Shown: positions 1-8,762 of the stretch, piece after piece
Layout: each line of letters starts with the position of its first letter
Position numbering within the stretch: the stretch's first letter is position 1
Assembly (NCBI RefSeq): GCF_000153225.1
Contig: NZ_CH724148.1
Location: 562,640 to 626,639 of the forward strand
Origin: Polaribacter irgensii 23-P
GTDB lineage: Bacteria > Bacteroidota > Bacteroidia > Flavobacteriales > Flavobacteriaceae
Length of the DNA: 64,000 nt
Reading direction: 5' to 3'
Program-made: the position numbers and the translations under genes
Notes under the pieces: generated by a model
Databases searched by the model: none
Seen by the model: only the letters and a program-made list of their open reading frames with translations
Told to the model about the DNA's origin: nothing

Positions 1-110
1 TTTTCGTTGGTGTCGATTCCATAAATAACAACTTCTGGAAAATGCTTTTTAATATCGATGGCAAAACTACCACCAATTAAACCAATTCCAATCATGTATA
101 TTTTTTTCAT
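1..110 (-). CDS. tyrA: Prephenate dehydrogenase, N-terminal fragment (runs off window)
   Basis: Only the first 36 codons lie in the window; the gene continues to the left. The start reads MKKIYMIGIGLIGGSFAID, a Rossmann dinucleotide-binding loop (GIGLIGGS, residues 8-15) followed by an acidic residue at the end of the second strand (GIDTNE, 31-36), as in NAD(P)-dependent prephenate dehydrogenases. The family converts prephenate to 4-hydroxyphenylpyruvate for tyrosine. The start codon overlaps the stop of the upstream aminotransferase (ATGA), so the two are probably translationally coupled in one operon with pheA. The identification rests on the short N-terminus plus the operon context; another Rossmann dehydrogenase is possible but unlikely here. 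Confidence 0.8.
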   Translation of the reverse strand, partial: MKKIYMIGIGLIGGSFAIDIKKHFPEVVIYGIDTNE

Positions 111-1249
111 AGCCTCGATATTGCTTCCTTAATTATTTCTGCAGACACGCACAATGAAAAACGAATGTAACCTTCTCCTTGTGATCCGAAAATAGTTCCG
201 GGAGTGATGAAAATATCATTTTTGTATAAAATAGTATCTGTTACTTCTTCTGATCGCTTTCCTTCTGGAATTTTTGCCCATACAAATAAGCCCGTAGCCT
301 CTCTGTCATAAGTTGTCCCTAATTTATCTGCCAATTCCCAAATTAAGTCTCTGCGTTCTTTATAAATTTTATTTTGAGCAACAAACCAATCGTTGGGTAA
401 TTCTAACGCTTGTGTTGCTCCTTTTTGGATTCCATAAAACATGCCAGAATCCATATTGCTTTTCACTTTTAATATTTCATTAATATATTCAGAATTTCCT
501 AAAACCATCCCCACGCGCCAACCCGACATATTAAAAGTTTTACTGAGCGAATTTAATTCTAACGCAATTTCTTTTGCTCCTGCTGCTTGTAAAATACTGA
601 TAGGATTGTCGTTTAAAACAAAACTATAGGGATTGTCGTTGATGATTAAAATTTGATGTTTTTTACCAAAAGCAACCAATTTCTCAAACATTTCTAAGGT
701 TCCGCTAGTTCCGGTAGGCATATTTGGATAATTTACCCACATAATTTTTACACTAGATAAATCTTGACATTCCAGTTCTTCAAAATTTGGTTGCCAATTA
801 TGCGCTGCACTTAAGTTATAAAAAAGGGGTACTGCACCCACTAATTTCGTAACAGAGGTATAGGTTGGATATCCAGGATTCGGAATTAACACCTGATCTC
901 CCTCATTTAAGAAAGCCAAGGAAATGTGCATGATTCCTTCTTTACTTCCCATTAATGGTAATATTTCGTCCTCTGCATTCACAGCGACACTATATTTTTC
1001 TTTGTAAAAATTAGAAATCGCCACTCGCAATTCTGGCAAACCCTGATATGATTGATATTTATGCGCACCTGCATCCGTTAGGCTGCCCTGAATTGCAGTT
1101 AACACCTGCGATGGTGGAGCTAAATCTGGAGAACCAATTCCCATATTAATAATTGGCTTCCCTAAAGCCATTAAACTTCTAACTTCCCTTAGCTTTTTAG
1201 AGAAATAATATTCTTCGACGGTTGCTAACCTTTTTGCAGCTTTGATCAT
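107..1249 (-). CDS. PLP-dependent class I aminotransferase, aromatic pathway
   Basis: A 380-residue fold-type I aminotransferase. The PLP lysine is K237 in SLSKTFNMSGWRVG. Other family hallmarks are GSPDLAPP near residue 39, GSKEG near 101, NPGYPTY at 124-130 and NYPNMPTG at 173-180. It lies between pheA and tyrA with ATGA overlaps on both sides, so the likely substrates are prephenate, phenylpyruvate or 4-hydroxyphenylpyruvate (Phe/Tyr transamination). Substrate choice is inferred from context; the sequence alone would also fit an aspartate- or diaminopimelate-type aminotransferase. It should be controlled by the attenuator upstream of pheA. Confidence 0.88.
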   Translation of the reverse strand: MIKAAKRLATVEEYYFSKKLREVRSLMALGKPIINMGIGSPDLAPPSQVLTAIQGSLTDAGAHKYQSYQGLPELRVAISNFYKEKYSVAVNAEDEILPLMGSKEGIMHISLAFLNEGDQVLIPNPGYPTYTSVTKLVGAVPLFYNLSAAHNWQPNFEELECQDLSSVKIMWVNYPNMPTGTSGTLEMFEKLVAFGKKHQILIINDNPYSFVLNDNPISILQAAGAKEIALELNSLSKTFNMSGWRVGMVLGNSEYINEILKVKSNMDSGMFYGIQKGATQALELPNDWFVAQNKIYKERRDLIWELADKLGTTYDREATGLFVWAKIPEGKRSEEVTDTILYKNDIFITPGTIFGSQGEGYIRFSLCVSAEIIKEAISRL

Positions 1250-2073
1250 TTTCTACCATTTTTATAGGTTCCTAAAACCTTGAATTCTTCGGCCATAATT
1301 GCCATAATTGTCATCGCCTTCTCGTATTCTCTATAATTATCGAAAGTTATGTCTACAAAAAAGGAATACTTCCAAGGTGTTTCAATTACTGGTAAAGACT
1401 GAATTTTAGTTAAATTCATTTTGCAATCACTTAATACATTTAAAATTGCCGCTAAACTTCCTCTCTTATGGTCTAGCTGAAATTTTAAAGAGGCTTTATT
1501 AATTTGGTCAACTCCATTTGTAGGCACCGCTGTTTGCACAATTACAAACCGCGTTGCATTTTCTTTTATGGTTTGAATTTCATCCTCAAGAATAACCAAA
1601 TCAAAAATTTCTGCTGCCATTTTTGGAGCAATTGCAGCGATGCTCATTAAATTTTCTTTAGAAATTCTTTTTGCTACCTCTGCAGTATCTGTATCTTCCA
1701 CCAACTTAATATGTGGATGTTTTTTAAAAAATTCTTTGCATTGTAACAGTGCCATTGGATGCGACCAAACTTCTTTAATACCGGAAATTTGTTGCCCTTT
1801 TAACGCCATTAGATGATGGTGAATATTTAAATATTCCTCACCAATAATGTGCAGATTATTCGAATCTATAAGTGCATAGTTCGGAATAATGGAACCTGCA
1901 ATCGTATTTTCTATTGCCATAATACCAAATGCAGCCGAGCCGTCTAATAAACAAGAAACCAATGCGTCAAATGACATGCATTCTATCAATTGAATGGAAG
2001 GACCATAAAAGTCCCTAGCGACTTTGTGATGATTTGAACCCTCTGCTCCTTGTATGGCAACCCGTTTATTCAT
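1246..2073 (-). CDS. pheA: Prephenate dehydratase with C-terminal ACT domain
   Basis: A 275-residue monofunctional prephenate dehydratase that converts prephenate to phenylpyruvate; there is no chorismate mutase domain. The catalytic-domain landmarks are an ENTIAG motif at 55-60, SHPMALLQC at 104-112 and the catalytic TRF triplet at 174-176. Residues from about 193 form an ACT domain (KRGSLAAILNVLSD). The usual ESRP phenylalanine-binding signature reads QSLP here, so allosteric inhibition may differ. First gene of the operon with the aminotransferase and tyrA; its stop overlaps the next start (ATGA). The leader peptide and terminator just upstream indicate attenuation by charged Phe/Tyr tRNA. 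Confidence 0.93.
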   Translation of the reverse strand: MNKRVAIQGAEGSNHHKVARDFYGPSIQLIECMSFDALVSCLLDGSAAFGIMAIENTIAGSIIPNYALIDSNNLHIIGEEYLNIHHHLMALKGQQISGIKEVWSHPMALLQCKEFFKKHPHIKLVEDTDTAEVAKRISKENLMSIAAIAPKMAAEIFDLVILEDEIQTIKENATRFVIVQTAVPTNGVDQINKASLKFQLDHKRGSLAAILNVLSDCKMNLTKIQSLPVIETPWKYSFFVDITFDNYREYEKAMTIMAIMAEEFKVLGTYKNGRK

Positions 2074-2090
2074 AACTATAAATTAATTTC

Positions 2091-2123
2091 AAAAAAAAAG
2101 TCTCGAATTAAATTCGAGACTTT
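2091..2123 (-). terminator. Attenuator terminator upstream of pheA
   Basis: On the minus strand a perfect inverted repeat (GTCTCGAATT / AATTCGAGAC, 2100-2120) is followed directly by nine T residues (2091-2099), 18 nt before the pheA start. Its 5' arm AAAGTCTC (2116-2123) is also perfectly complementary to GAGACTTT at 2157-2164 inside the leader-peptide gene. The RNA can therefore form either the terminator or an antiterminator, but not both. Confidence 0.85.
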
Positions 2124-2141
2124 CTATGCGATGAATGTTTC

Positions 2142-2222
2142 TTAACAACATGATACAAAGTCTCTGCTTTTACTAAAAAAGTAAAAGAAATAATAGAAAC
2201 GTGCACAAGTAGTATTTAACAT
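2142..2222 (-). CDS. Phe/Tyr-rich leader peptide of the pheA operon
   Basis: A 26-codon reading frame beginning 17 nt after the likely transcription start and ending 69 nt before pheA. Residues 9-16 read FYYFFYFF, eight consecutive Phe/Tyr codons, flanked by MLNTTCAR and SKSRDFVSCC. This is the composition expected of an amino-acid attenuator: a ribosome stalled for charged tRNA-Phe or tRNA-Tyr on codons 9-16 leaves codons 20-22 free to pair with the terminator 5' arm. A ribosome reaching the stop covers them and allows termination. Too short for usual gene finders. No Shine-Dalgarno sequence is visible, which is normal for this phylum. Confidence 0.85.
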   Translation of the reverse strand: MLNTTCARFYYFFYFFSKSRDFVSCC

Positions 2223-2244
2223 GAATGTCTGTTTTGATAAAGAA

Positions 2245-2275
2245 CAAAATTAATGTTTAAATTGAAAGAAACAAA
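2245..2275 (-). promoter_or_regulatory. Consensus promoter of the pheA operon
   Basis: On the minus strand TTTG (2272-2275) and TAATTTTG (2245-2252) are separated by exactly 19 nt, a full match to the Bacteroidota housekeeping sigma consensus TTTG-N19-TAnnTTTG. Transcription would start near 2239, just ahead of the leader peptide ATG. Confidence 0.85.
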
Positions 2276-2566
2276 CGATCTCTAACTTATTATAAAAGAA
2301 TTAACGATTTCCTAAAATACCAGCGGTAAAAATAGAAAGATTTATAGATTTCTTTAATTATTTGAAAATCAATCAAACATATCAAAAAAGAGCGGCATAT
2401 TAATAAAAGCGAATGCACTTTTAAAACACCTTAAATGCTGTTTAACAGTTCTTAATCGAACATAATATCTCTGTAAAATCATTCGTAAATTAGAAAATAA
2501 TACTATCTTTGCAGCTTCAATGAAAAATTTATTGAAATACATAAAAATCATTTAAATAATATTGGC
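2276..2566. other. Intergenic region between the divergent pheA and rpsO units
   Basis: No credible gene. It separates the pheA operon promoter (minus) from the rpsO promoter (plus). A short open frame on the minus strand here overlaps the rpsO promoter and leader and looks spurious. A small hairpin (TTCAAT / ATTGAA, about 2516-2536) lies in the rpsO leader; whether it serves S15 autoregulation cannot be told. Confidence 0.5.
2482..2511 (+). promoter_or_regulatory. Probable rpsO promoter
   Basis: TATCTTTG (2504-2511) matches the TAnnTTTG -7 element; a weak -33 candidate, TTCG, is at 2482-2485. The predicted start near 2518 gives a leader of about 50 nt before rpsO. Confidence 0.45.
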
Positions 2567-2836
2567 ATGTACTTAACTAAAGAAGCAAAAGAAGTTCTTT
2601 TTGAAAAACACGGAAAAGGTAAAAACGACACCGGTTCATCAGAAGGTCAAATCGCGTTATTCACGCACAGAATTAGCCATTTAACTGAGCATTTAAAGAA
2701 AAATCGTAAAGATTTTAACACAGAGCGCTCATTAGTAATGATGGTAGGTAAACGTAGAAGTTTATTAGATTACCTAAAGAAAACTGAAATCAGCAGATAT
2801 CGTGCGATTATCAAAGATTTAGGAATTAGAAAATAA
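2567..2836 (+). CDS. rpsO: 30S ribosomal protein S15
   Basis: An 89-residue S15 protein of normal length. It binds the central domain of 16S rRNA early in small-subunit assembly. Visible family features are the GKGKNDTGSSEGQIALFT segment near residues 16-33, HLKKNRKDFNTERSLVMMVGKRRSLLDYL (starting about residue 42, split across two helices) and the ending RYRAIIKDLGIRK. The start follows AATATTGGC with no Shine-Dalgarno. A strong terminator follows, and pnp comes next, the common rpsO-pnp order. Confidence 0.98.
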   Translation: MYLTKEAKEVLFEKHGKGKNDTGSSEGQIALFTHRISHLTEHLKKNRKDFNTERSLVMMVGKRRSLLDYLKKTEISRYRAIIKDLGIRK

Positions 2837-2841
2837 TTTTT

Positions 2842-2877
2842 AAAAAAAGAGGTGCTATAAACGCACCTCTTTTTTTT
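2842..2877 (+). terminator. Terminator after rpsO
   Basis: A perfect 7-bp stem GAGGTGC / GCACCTC (2849-2869) with a 7-nt loop, followed by eight T residues. A-residues on the other side extend the stem. Confidence 0.9.
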
Positions 2878-3018
2878 ACAACAAATTTAAAATCTGATCT
2901 TAACAAAATCAGTAACTTATAAAAAGCCAGAGTTACCAACAATAATTCTGTATTTCCATTGCAACAACGGAAGACAACACAACAACAAACAAATTAAAAA
3001 TTTTAGCATTAAAAATTT

Positions 3019-5259
3019 ATGATTCCAAAAGTATTTAGAGAGGTCATAGACCTTGGGGACGGTAGAGAAATTTCTATTGAAACCGGAAAGTTAGCAAAAC
3101 AAGCTCATGGTAGCGTTGTTGTGCAGTCGGGAAAATGTATGATGTTGTGTACAGTTGTTTCCAATTATGAACAAAAAGATCTTGGTTTTCTGCCCTTAAC
3201 GGTAGATTACAGAGAAAAATTTGCAGCTGCAGGAAGGTATCCTGGTGGTTTCTTCAAAAGAGAGGCAAGACCAAGTGATGGTGAAGTATTAACCATGCGT
3301 TTAGTAGACCGTGTATTACGTCCGTTATTTCCAAAAGACTATACTGCAGAAACACAAGTAATGATTCAATTAATGTCTCATGACGAAGATGTAATGCCAG
3401 ATGCAATGGCTGGTTTAGCAGCTTCAGCAGCGATTCAATTATCAGATTTTCCTTTTGAATGTGCAATCTCTGAAGCAAGAGTTGGTCGTATCAATGGTAA
3501 ATTTATCATCAACCCAACAAGAGCGCAATTGGCAGAGTCTGACATCGATATGATGATTGGAGCTTCCGCTGATTCTGTAATGATGGTTGAAGGTGAGATG
3601 GATGAAATTTCTGAAGAAGAAATGGCAGACGCTATTAAGTTTGCACATGAAGCTATCAAAGTTCAATGTGCAGCTCAAATAAGGTTAGCAGAAGCATTTG
3701 GAAAGAAAGAAGTTCGCGAATATGAAAAGGCAAGAGAAGACAAAGAGTTAGAGAAAAGGGTTCATGATATGGCATACGATAAAGTGTACGCCATCGCAGA
3801 AGCTGGATCTTCAAAACACGAGAGAACTGCTGCTTTTAAAGAAATAAAAACAGCTATAAAAGCTACTTTTACTGAAGAAGAATTAGCAGATTATGGTGGT
3901 TTAGTTTCAGATTATTATCGCAAAGCAGAGAAAGCTGCCATTAGAGACTTGACCTTAAATGTAGGGTTGCGTTTAGATGGTCGTAAAACAGACGAAATTA
4001 GACCAATTTGGTCAGAGGTAGATTACTTACCATCTGTTCATGGTTCTGCAATCTTTACACGTGGAGAAACACAAGCTTTAGCAACCGTTACGCTAGGAAC
4101 ATCAAGAGATGCAAATAAAATAGACATGCCTTCCTTCGAAGGTGAAGAAAATTTCTATTTACACTACAACTTTCCTCCTTTTTGTACAGGTGAAGCAAGA
4201 CCAATTCGTGGAACCTCTCGTAGAGAAGTAGGACACGGAAATTTAGCACAACGTGGATTAAAAGGAATGATTCCTACCGATTGTCCATATACAGTAAGAG
4301 TGGTATCTGAAGTTTTAGAATCGAATGGTTCTTCTTCTATGGCAACTGTTTGTGCTGGTACAATGGCATTAATGGATGCCGGTGTTCAAATGATTAGACC
4401 TGTATCTGGTATTGCAATGGGCTTAATCTCTGACGCTGAATCTGGAAAATATGCTGTCTTATCTGATATCTTAGGAGATGAAGATCACTTAGGAGACATG
4501 GACTTTAAAGTAACGGGTACCTCTGAAGGAATTACTGCCTGTCAAATGGATATTAAAGTAAAAGGTTTAGGATATGAAATTTTAGTGAATGCACTAAAGC
4601 AAGCACGTGAAGGTCGTTTACATATTTTAGGAAAAATTACGGAAACCATTTCTACTGCGAATGTAGAGGTTAAAGAATACGCTCCTAAAATGATTAACAG
4701 ACGTATTCCTAACGAACTAATTGGAGCCTTTATAGGACCCGGTGGTAAACACATTCAAGAATTACAGAAAGAAACAGGAACTACAATTGTAATTACTGAA
4801 GATGCTGTAACTGAAGAAGGAATTATTGAAATCTTAGGAACAGACCCAGAAGGAATTGAAAAGGTAATCGCACGTATTGAGTCGATGCTTTTCAAACCTG
4901 AAGTTGGAAGTGCTTACGAAGTGAAAGTAATTAAAATATTAGATTTTGGAGCGGTTGTAGAATATGTGGAAGCACCAGGAAATGAGGTTTTATTACACGT
5001 AAGTGAATTGGCTTGGGAACGCACAGACAATGTTTCTGATGTTGTGAAAATGGGAGATATTTTAGATGTAAAATACTTTGGTTTAGATCCTAGAACTCGT
5101 AAAGAAAAAGTTTCTAGAAAGGCTTTGTTAGAAAAACCAGAAGGGTATGTAGCAAGACCGCCAAGAGATGATAAACGTCCTGCTGGACGCGATAGCAGAA
5201 GCAGAGATACTCGCGGACGTGATGACAGAAAGCCAAGAGAACCTAGAAAAGAAGAATAA
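3019..5259 (+). CDS. pnp: Polyribonucleotide nucleotidyltransferase (PNPase)
   Basis: A 746-residue phosphorolytic 3'-5' exoribonuclease of mRNA decay. Two RNase PH-like domains (roughly residues 14-145 and 320-470) flank an all-helical linker. A KH domain around 565-625 carries GPGGKHIQ, and an S1 domain around 635-705 contains [17 protein letters not shown]. The C-terminal tail after the S1 domain is short and rich in Arg, Asp and Gly ([14 protein letters not shown]), a likely disordered RNA-binding tail. The RPLFP and [10 protein letters not shown] phosphorolysis-site motifs are present. It follows rpsO after a terminator and a 140-nt leader, and has its own terminator. Confidence 0.97.
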   Translation: MIPKVFREVIDLGDGREISIETGKLAKQAHGSVVVQSGKCMMLCTVVSNYEQKDLGFLPLTVDYREKFAAAGRYPGGFFKREARPSDGEVLTMRLVDRVLRPLFPKDYTAETQVMIQLMSHDEDVMPDAMAGLAASAAIQLSDFPFECAISEARVGRINGKFIINPTRAQLAESDIDMMIGASADSVMMVEGEMDEISEEEMADAIKFAHEAIKVQCAAQIRLAEAFGKKEVREYEKAREDKELEKRVHDMAYDKVYAIAEAGSSKHERTAAFKEIKTAIKATFTEEELADYGGLVSDYYRKAEKAAIRDLTLNVGLRLDGRKTDEIRPIWSEVDYLPSVHGSAIFTRGETQALATVTLGTSRDANKIDMPSFEGEENFYLHYNFPPFCTGEARPIRGTSRREVGHGNLAQRGLKGMIPTDCPYTVRVVSEVLESNGSSSMATVCAGTMALMDAGVQMIRPVSGIAMGLISDAESGKYAVLSDILGDEDHLGDMDFKVTGTSEGITACQMDIKVKGLGYEILVNALKQAREGRLHILGKITETISTANVEVKEYAPKMINRRIPNELIGAFIGPGGKHIQELQKETGTTIVITEDAVTEEGIIEILGTDPEGIEKVIARIESMLFKPEVGSAYEVKVIKILDFGAVVEYVEAPGNEVLLHVSELAWERTDNVSDVVKMGDILDVKYFGLDPRTRKEKVSRKALLEKPEGYVARPPRDDKRPAGRDSRSRDTRGRDDRKPREPRKEE

Positions 5260-5284
5260 TTTCATTTCTAATTAAAGGATATCA

Positions 5285-5318
5285 AAATCGCCAAAAATAA
5301 ATTTTTGGCGATTTTTTT
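5285..5318 (+). terminator. Terminator after pnp
   Basis: A 14-bp stem AAATCGCCAAAAAT / ATTTTTGGCGATTT with a 2-nt centre, followed by T7. Confidence 0.9.
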
Positions 5319-5366
5319 GTTTAAAACCCAAATATCAAAATGCTTTTATTTTCTTTGTAATCAAAT

Positions 5367-6512
5367 ATGAAAATACAACACATTACCTATTTATCTTTAG
5401 GAACAAATCAAGGAAATAAATTACAAAACCTACAGAACGCAGTTGACTTAATAGACGACAGAATCGGTGGAATTCAAAAAATGTCCGCAGTATACAAATC
5501 TCCTTCATGGGGATTTGAAGGGAACGAATTCTTTAATATTTGTATTAAAATCTCCACAGATCAAATTCCAGAAACTTTATTAAGTAGTTTGCTATCTATC
5601 GAAAAGGAATTAGGACGAACTCGCACGCACCAAGAAGGCTATCAAAACAGAAATATAGACATCGATATTTTGCTATTTGAAGACGAAATTATATTTTCAA
5701 AAACACTTGTTATTCCGCACCCTAAAATGCTAGAACGGAATTTTGTCATGCTTCCCTTAGCTGAAATAGCGCCAAACACTATACATCCAACAGAAAAAAA
5801 GGAACTAAATGTCTGTTTGCAGAATGGCAATGATCGCTCAGTAGTTTTAAAAATCGAGGAGACACTCGTAAGGCCAATACAAATTTCAGAAAAATACAAT
5901 TACATTGCCATCGAAGGAAATATTGGTGCTGGAAAAACCTCTTTATCCAAAATGATGTCTGATGCATTTAATGCAAAATTAGTTTTAGAACGCTTTGCAG
6001 ACAACCCCTTTCTTCCTAAGTTTTATGAGGACAAGGAACGGTATGCTTTTCCGTTAGAAATGAGTTTTCTCGCAGACAGATATCACCAACTCAGTGATGA
6101 TCTAGCACAATTTGATCTCTTCAAGAACTTTATAATTTCTGATTATTATATTTTTAAATCTTTGATATTCGCCCAAGTAACCTTGCCTGCAGACGAATAT
6201 CTGTTGTACCGAAAAATGTTTAACCTCATTTATAAGGAAATACCAAAACCAGACTTATACGTATATTTATATCAAAATACAGACCGCCTGTTAGAAAATA
6301 TCAAAAAGAGGGGACGCACCTATGAGCAAAATATTACACCTGAATATTTGGAGAAAATTCACGAGGGCTACAAAGGTTTTATCAATTCACAAGACGATCT
6401 AAATTTACTCATAATAGACGTGTCAGAAATGGACTTTGTAAACACACCCGCTGACTACAATTTTATAATCAATACAATAAAATGTCACCCACCAAATAAA
6501 GGAATCTATTAA
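5367..6512 (+). CDS. folK: Fusion of HPPK (FolK) and deoxynucleoside kinase
   Basis: A 381-residue two-domain protein. Residues 1 to about 160 are 6-hydroxymethyl-7,8-dihydropterin pyrophosphokinase (folate pathway): TYLSLGTNQGNKLQNL at the N-terminus, NRNIDIDILLF near 92-102 and HPKMLERNFVMLPLAEI. From about 178 a deoxyribonucleoside kinase begins: Walker A GNIGAGKTS near 184-191, the nucleoside-site segment ERFADNPFLPKFYED, DRYHQL, and a lid with KKRGRTYEQNI. One uninterrupted frame with no internal stop. Both activities look intact; the fusion ties folate synthesis to deoxynucleoside salvage (inference). I have seen this architecture in Flavobacteriia, so it is probably a lineage trait. 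Confidence 0.88.
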   Translation: MKIQHITYLSLGTNQGNKLQNLQNAVDLIDDRIGGIQKMSAVYKSPSWGFEGNEFFNICIKISTDQIPETLLSSLLSIEKELGRTRTHQEGYQNRNIDIDILLFEDEIIFSKTLVIPHPKMLERNFVMLPLAEIAPNTIHPTEKKELNVCLQNGNDRSVVLKIEETLVRPIQISEKYNYIAIEGNIGAGKTSLSKMMSDAFNAKLVLERFADNPFLPKFYEDKERYAFPLEMSFLADRYHQLSDDLAQFDLFKNFIISDYYIFKSLIFAQVTLPADEYLLYRKMFNLIYKEIPKPDLYVYLYQNTDRLLENIKKRGRTYEQNITPEYLEKIHEGYKGFINSQDDLNLLIIDVSEMDFVNTPADYNFIINTIKCHPPNKGIY

Positions 6513-6515
6513 CAC

Positions 6516-6551
6516 AAAAAAGGCGTCTACCAAAGTATAGACGCCTTTTTT
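6516..6551. terminator. Bidirectional terminator, folK fusion / gldC
   Basis: Stem GGCGTCTA (6522-6529) / TAGACGCC (6538-6545) with A6 upstream and T6 downstream, so it can act on both strands between the convergent folK fusion and gldC. Confidence 0.88.
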
Positions 6552-6566
6552 AATGGTACTAAATTT

Positions 6567-6899
6567 TTATTTTAATTCTAACTTCTCTGCAAAGTAGTCG
6601 CAAAAATCCCGCATTGTTGCACCCATTTTCTCATCGGCTGTAGCGCGTTCAAAAGTATCTGCCATCGCTACTAATGTTTGATGATAAAACTGTTTCATTT
6701 CATCCACGGGCATGTCCTTTGTCCATAAATCCATGCGCAGGGTATCTTTCTTTTTATGGTCCCATACAGATATCATAATGGCCTTAGAAGCTTCATTTTC
6801 GATATCTCCATCTGTTGCGCTCCAAGAGATTTCTTCTGGAACTTTATTAACATCTAATGCAACTTTAAATTTAATTTCTGAATTGTGTTTTCCTGACAT
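6567..6899 (-). CDS. gldC: Gliding motility protein GldC
   Basis: A 110-residue soluble protein that I recognise as GldC, associated with gliding in Flavobacterium-type bacteria. It starts MSGKHNSEIKFKVALDVNKV and includes ISWSATDGDIENEASKAIMISVWD and a C-terminal MRDFCDYFAEKLELK. Its start overlaps the gldB stop (TAATG on the minus strand), so it is translated with gldB. No signal peptide. GldC is accessory: it is reported as improving rather than strictly enabling gliding. Confidence 0.93.
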   Translation of the reverse strand: MSGKHNSEIKFKVALDVNKVPEEISWSATDGDIENEASKAIMISVWDHKKKDTLRMDLWTKDMPVDEMKQFYHQTLVAMADTFERATADEKMGATMRDFCDYFAEKLELK

Positions 6900-7858
6900 T
6901 ATTTTCTGGGCTTGTACTTAGATTTTTTATATAAATCTAATTCATTAATTTTTAATACGTCTTGCAAAGATACGTCATTATGTTTCACATAAGAACGTAC
7001 AATCTGCCAACCCAACCAAACACCAACGCTCCCCGGAGATAAATTATCCTGCTCCATATAAAATTTAGAAAACGGCGCAGGCTCTAAAAACCGTTTGTTT
7101 AGATTTGAATCTGTACTAAATAAAAGCTCATTCTGAACAAAGTAACTCCAAATTGACTCCTCATTGGCAACAACCCAACCCAATTTCTCCTCTTCATAAC
7201 CCATCTTAAGTTTCTCTGAAACCAAGGGCAAGTAGCAATCTAAAGCATACATTTTCTTTCCTTCATAAATCATCTTCGCTAAGAAACTTCGCGCTTGTAA
7301 CCTGGGAAGCTGTTCAGCTGCAATGGCTGTTGCTATGTCCACAATTAAATGTTCTTTCGTATTGTTTTCTTTGATGTATGTAGGGAAATCTGCATAAAAT
7401 TTATGATTTTTACCCAAGTACACATCTAAGGAAATAAGTAACAAACTGTCTGCATAAATAACCCGACTGTTGTAGTCAATATTTGTTAGCATGGTTATCA
7501 CATCGGGAGACCTAAAAGAAGCACTGTAAAACTTTAAGTGCTTAAAAAGTGCTGACAATTGTTTCTTTATTGGCAAGAAATCTTTGTGTATTTTCTGGGT
7601 TTCTTTAAACAACTCCTGCTCCTCTTTGTTCTTTATTTTAGACAAGGCAATACTGTCCGTTACCAATTTTGGAAAAAAATAAGGATAGTTTCGTTTTAAA
7701 ACTTGCAAGTCTTCTGGTGCCGCATTATAAAAATCAACATCAAACCTTTTTACTTCAAAATTCACATCAATGTGAGAGACGTCTACGTTCTTTACAGCTT
7801 CTTTATTGCAGGCACAAAAACAAAATAAAAGAAATAATAATATTGGAAAAAACCTCAT
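6899..7858 (-). CDS. gldB: Gliding motility lipoprotein GldB
   Basis: A 319-residue lipoprotein. The start is the ATG at 7858: it gives MRFFPILLFLLFCFCAC with the lipidated cysteine at C17, and it avoids overlap with divergent nadE; a longer frame upstream would bury the signal peptide. The mature part contains IDVNFEVKRFDVDFY and a long helical region, and ends with LSPGSVGVWLGWQIVRSYVKH and a basic tail, as in GldB. GldB is required for flavobacterial gliding and belongs to the machinery linked to type IX secretion. Followed immediately by gldC. Confidence 0.93.
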   Translation of the reverse strand: MRFFPILLFLLFCFCACNKEAVKNVDVSHIDVNFEVKRFDVDFYNAAPEDLQVLKRNYPYFFPKLVTDSIALSKIKNKEEQELFKETQKIHKDFLPIKKQLSALFKHLKFYSASFRSPDVITMLTNIDYNSRVIYADSLLLISLDVYLGKNHKFYADFPTYIKENNTKEHLIVDIATAIAAEQLPRLQARSFLAKMIYEGKKMYALDCYLPLVSEKLKMGYEEEKLGWVVANEESIWSYFVQNELLFSTDSNLNKRFLEPAPFSKFYMEQDNLSPGSVGVWLGWQIVRSYVKHNDVSLQDVLKINELDLYKKSKYKPRK

Positions 7859-7915
7859 AAATTTGTATCTTGTTAATGATATTACCAGGCTTAAAAATAC
7901 TAAAAAAAATCTCGA

Positions 7916-8704
7916 ATGAAAACAGAAAAAGTAGCAACTCATATTATTTCTTGGTTAAAAGACTATGCTGAAAAGTCGAACATAAAAGGATTTGTAATCG
8001 GTGTTTCTGGAGGAATAGATTCTGCGCTGACCTCAACGCTTTGCGCCAAAACAGGTTTTCCTACCTTATGTGTAGAAATGCCTATACATCAAGCTCAAAG
8101 CCACGTAACAAGAGCAGAAGATCACATCAAGCAATTGAAAGTTCGTTACAACAATGTGTCAGAGGTTAGAGTAGACCTGACAGGAATGTATGAAGGCTTA
8201 AAAAGTGTGGTTCCTCAATTGCCCAATACCCCCAAAGAAGAGTTGTCTTTAGCAAATACAAGAGCACGGCTGCGAATGACTACTTTATACTATTTTGCAG
8301 GCCTACACAGTTATGTAGTTGCTGGAACTGGAAATAAAGTTGAGGATTTTGGTGTTGGATTTTACACGAAATACGGTGACGGAGGCGTTGATTTGAGTCC
8401 TATTGCTGATTTAATGAAGTCTGAAGTTTACGAATTAGCTGCCTATTTAAAAGTCCCTAATTCAATACAAATAGCGAAACCTACCGACGGATTGTTTGGA
8501 GATAACAGGACAGACGAAGATCAAATAGGTGCCTCATATGATGAGTTAGAATGGGCCATGAAAGAGCAAGATGCTGGAAAAAATGAAGCCGATTTTTCTG
8601 GCAGAAACCAAGAGGTATTTAAGATTTATGAAAATATGCACAAATTAAACCAACACAAAATGTTACCAATCCCTGTGTGTGAGATACCCGCAGCAATAAA
8701 GTAA
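7916..8704 (+). CDS. nadE: NAD synthase, ammonia-dependent type
   Basis: A 262-residue NAD synthetase that adenylates deamido-NAD and amidates it. The ATP-pyrophosphatase loop is SGGIDS at 31-36. Further motifs are NTRARLRMTTLYY, GTGNKVEDFGVGFYTKYGDGG and SPIADLMKSEVY. There is no glutaminase (nitrilase) domain, so ammonia is the direct nitrogen donor. It is transcribed divergently from gldB with only 57 nt between the start codons, an arrangement common in flavobacteria. Confidence 0.96.
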   Translation: MKTEKVATHIISWLKDYAEKSNIKGFVIGVSGGIDSALTSTLCAKTGFPTLCVEMPIHQAQSHVTRAEDHIKQLKVRYNNVSEVRVDLTGMYEGLKSVVPQLPNTPKEELSLANTRARLRMTTLYYFAGLHSYVVAGTGNKVEDFGVGFYTKYGDGGVDLSPIADLMKSEVYELAAYLKVPNSIQIAKPTDGLFGDNRTDEDQIGASYDELEWAMKEQDAGKNEADFSGRNQEVFKIYENMHKLNQHKMLPIPVCEIPAAIK

Positions 8705-8762
8705 TTGGCACTTAAAAAAACTATAAGATAAAATAAATAATATTTTAAGTAATTACGAGCTC

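Noticed and set aside
2369..2551. Minus-strand open frame of 60 codons ahead of rpsO
   Set aside because: It overlaps the rpsO promoter and leader, lacks any family resemblance and has atypical composition.
3254..4754. Several antisense frames of 70-78 codons inside pnp
   Set aside because: They lie opposite a highly conserved coding sequence and show no motifs; typical shadow frames.
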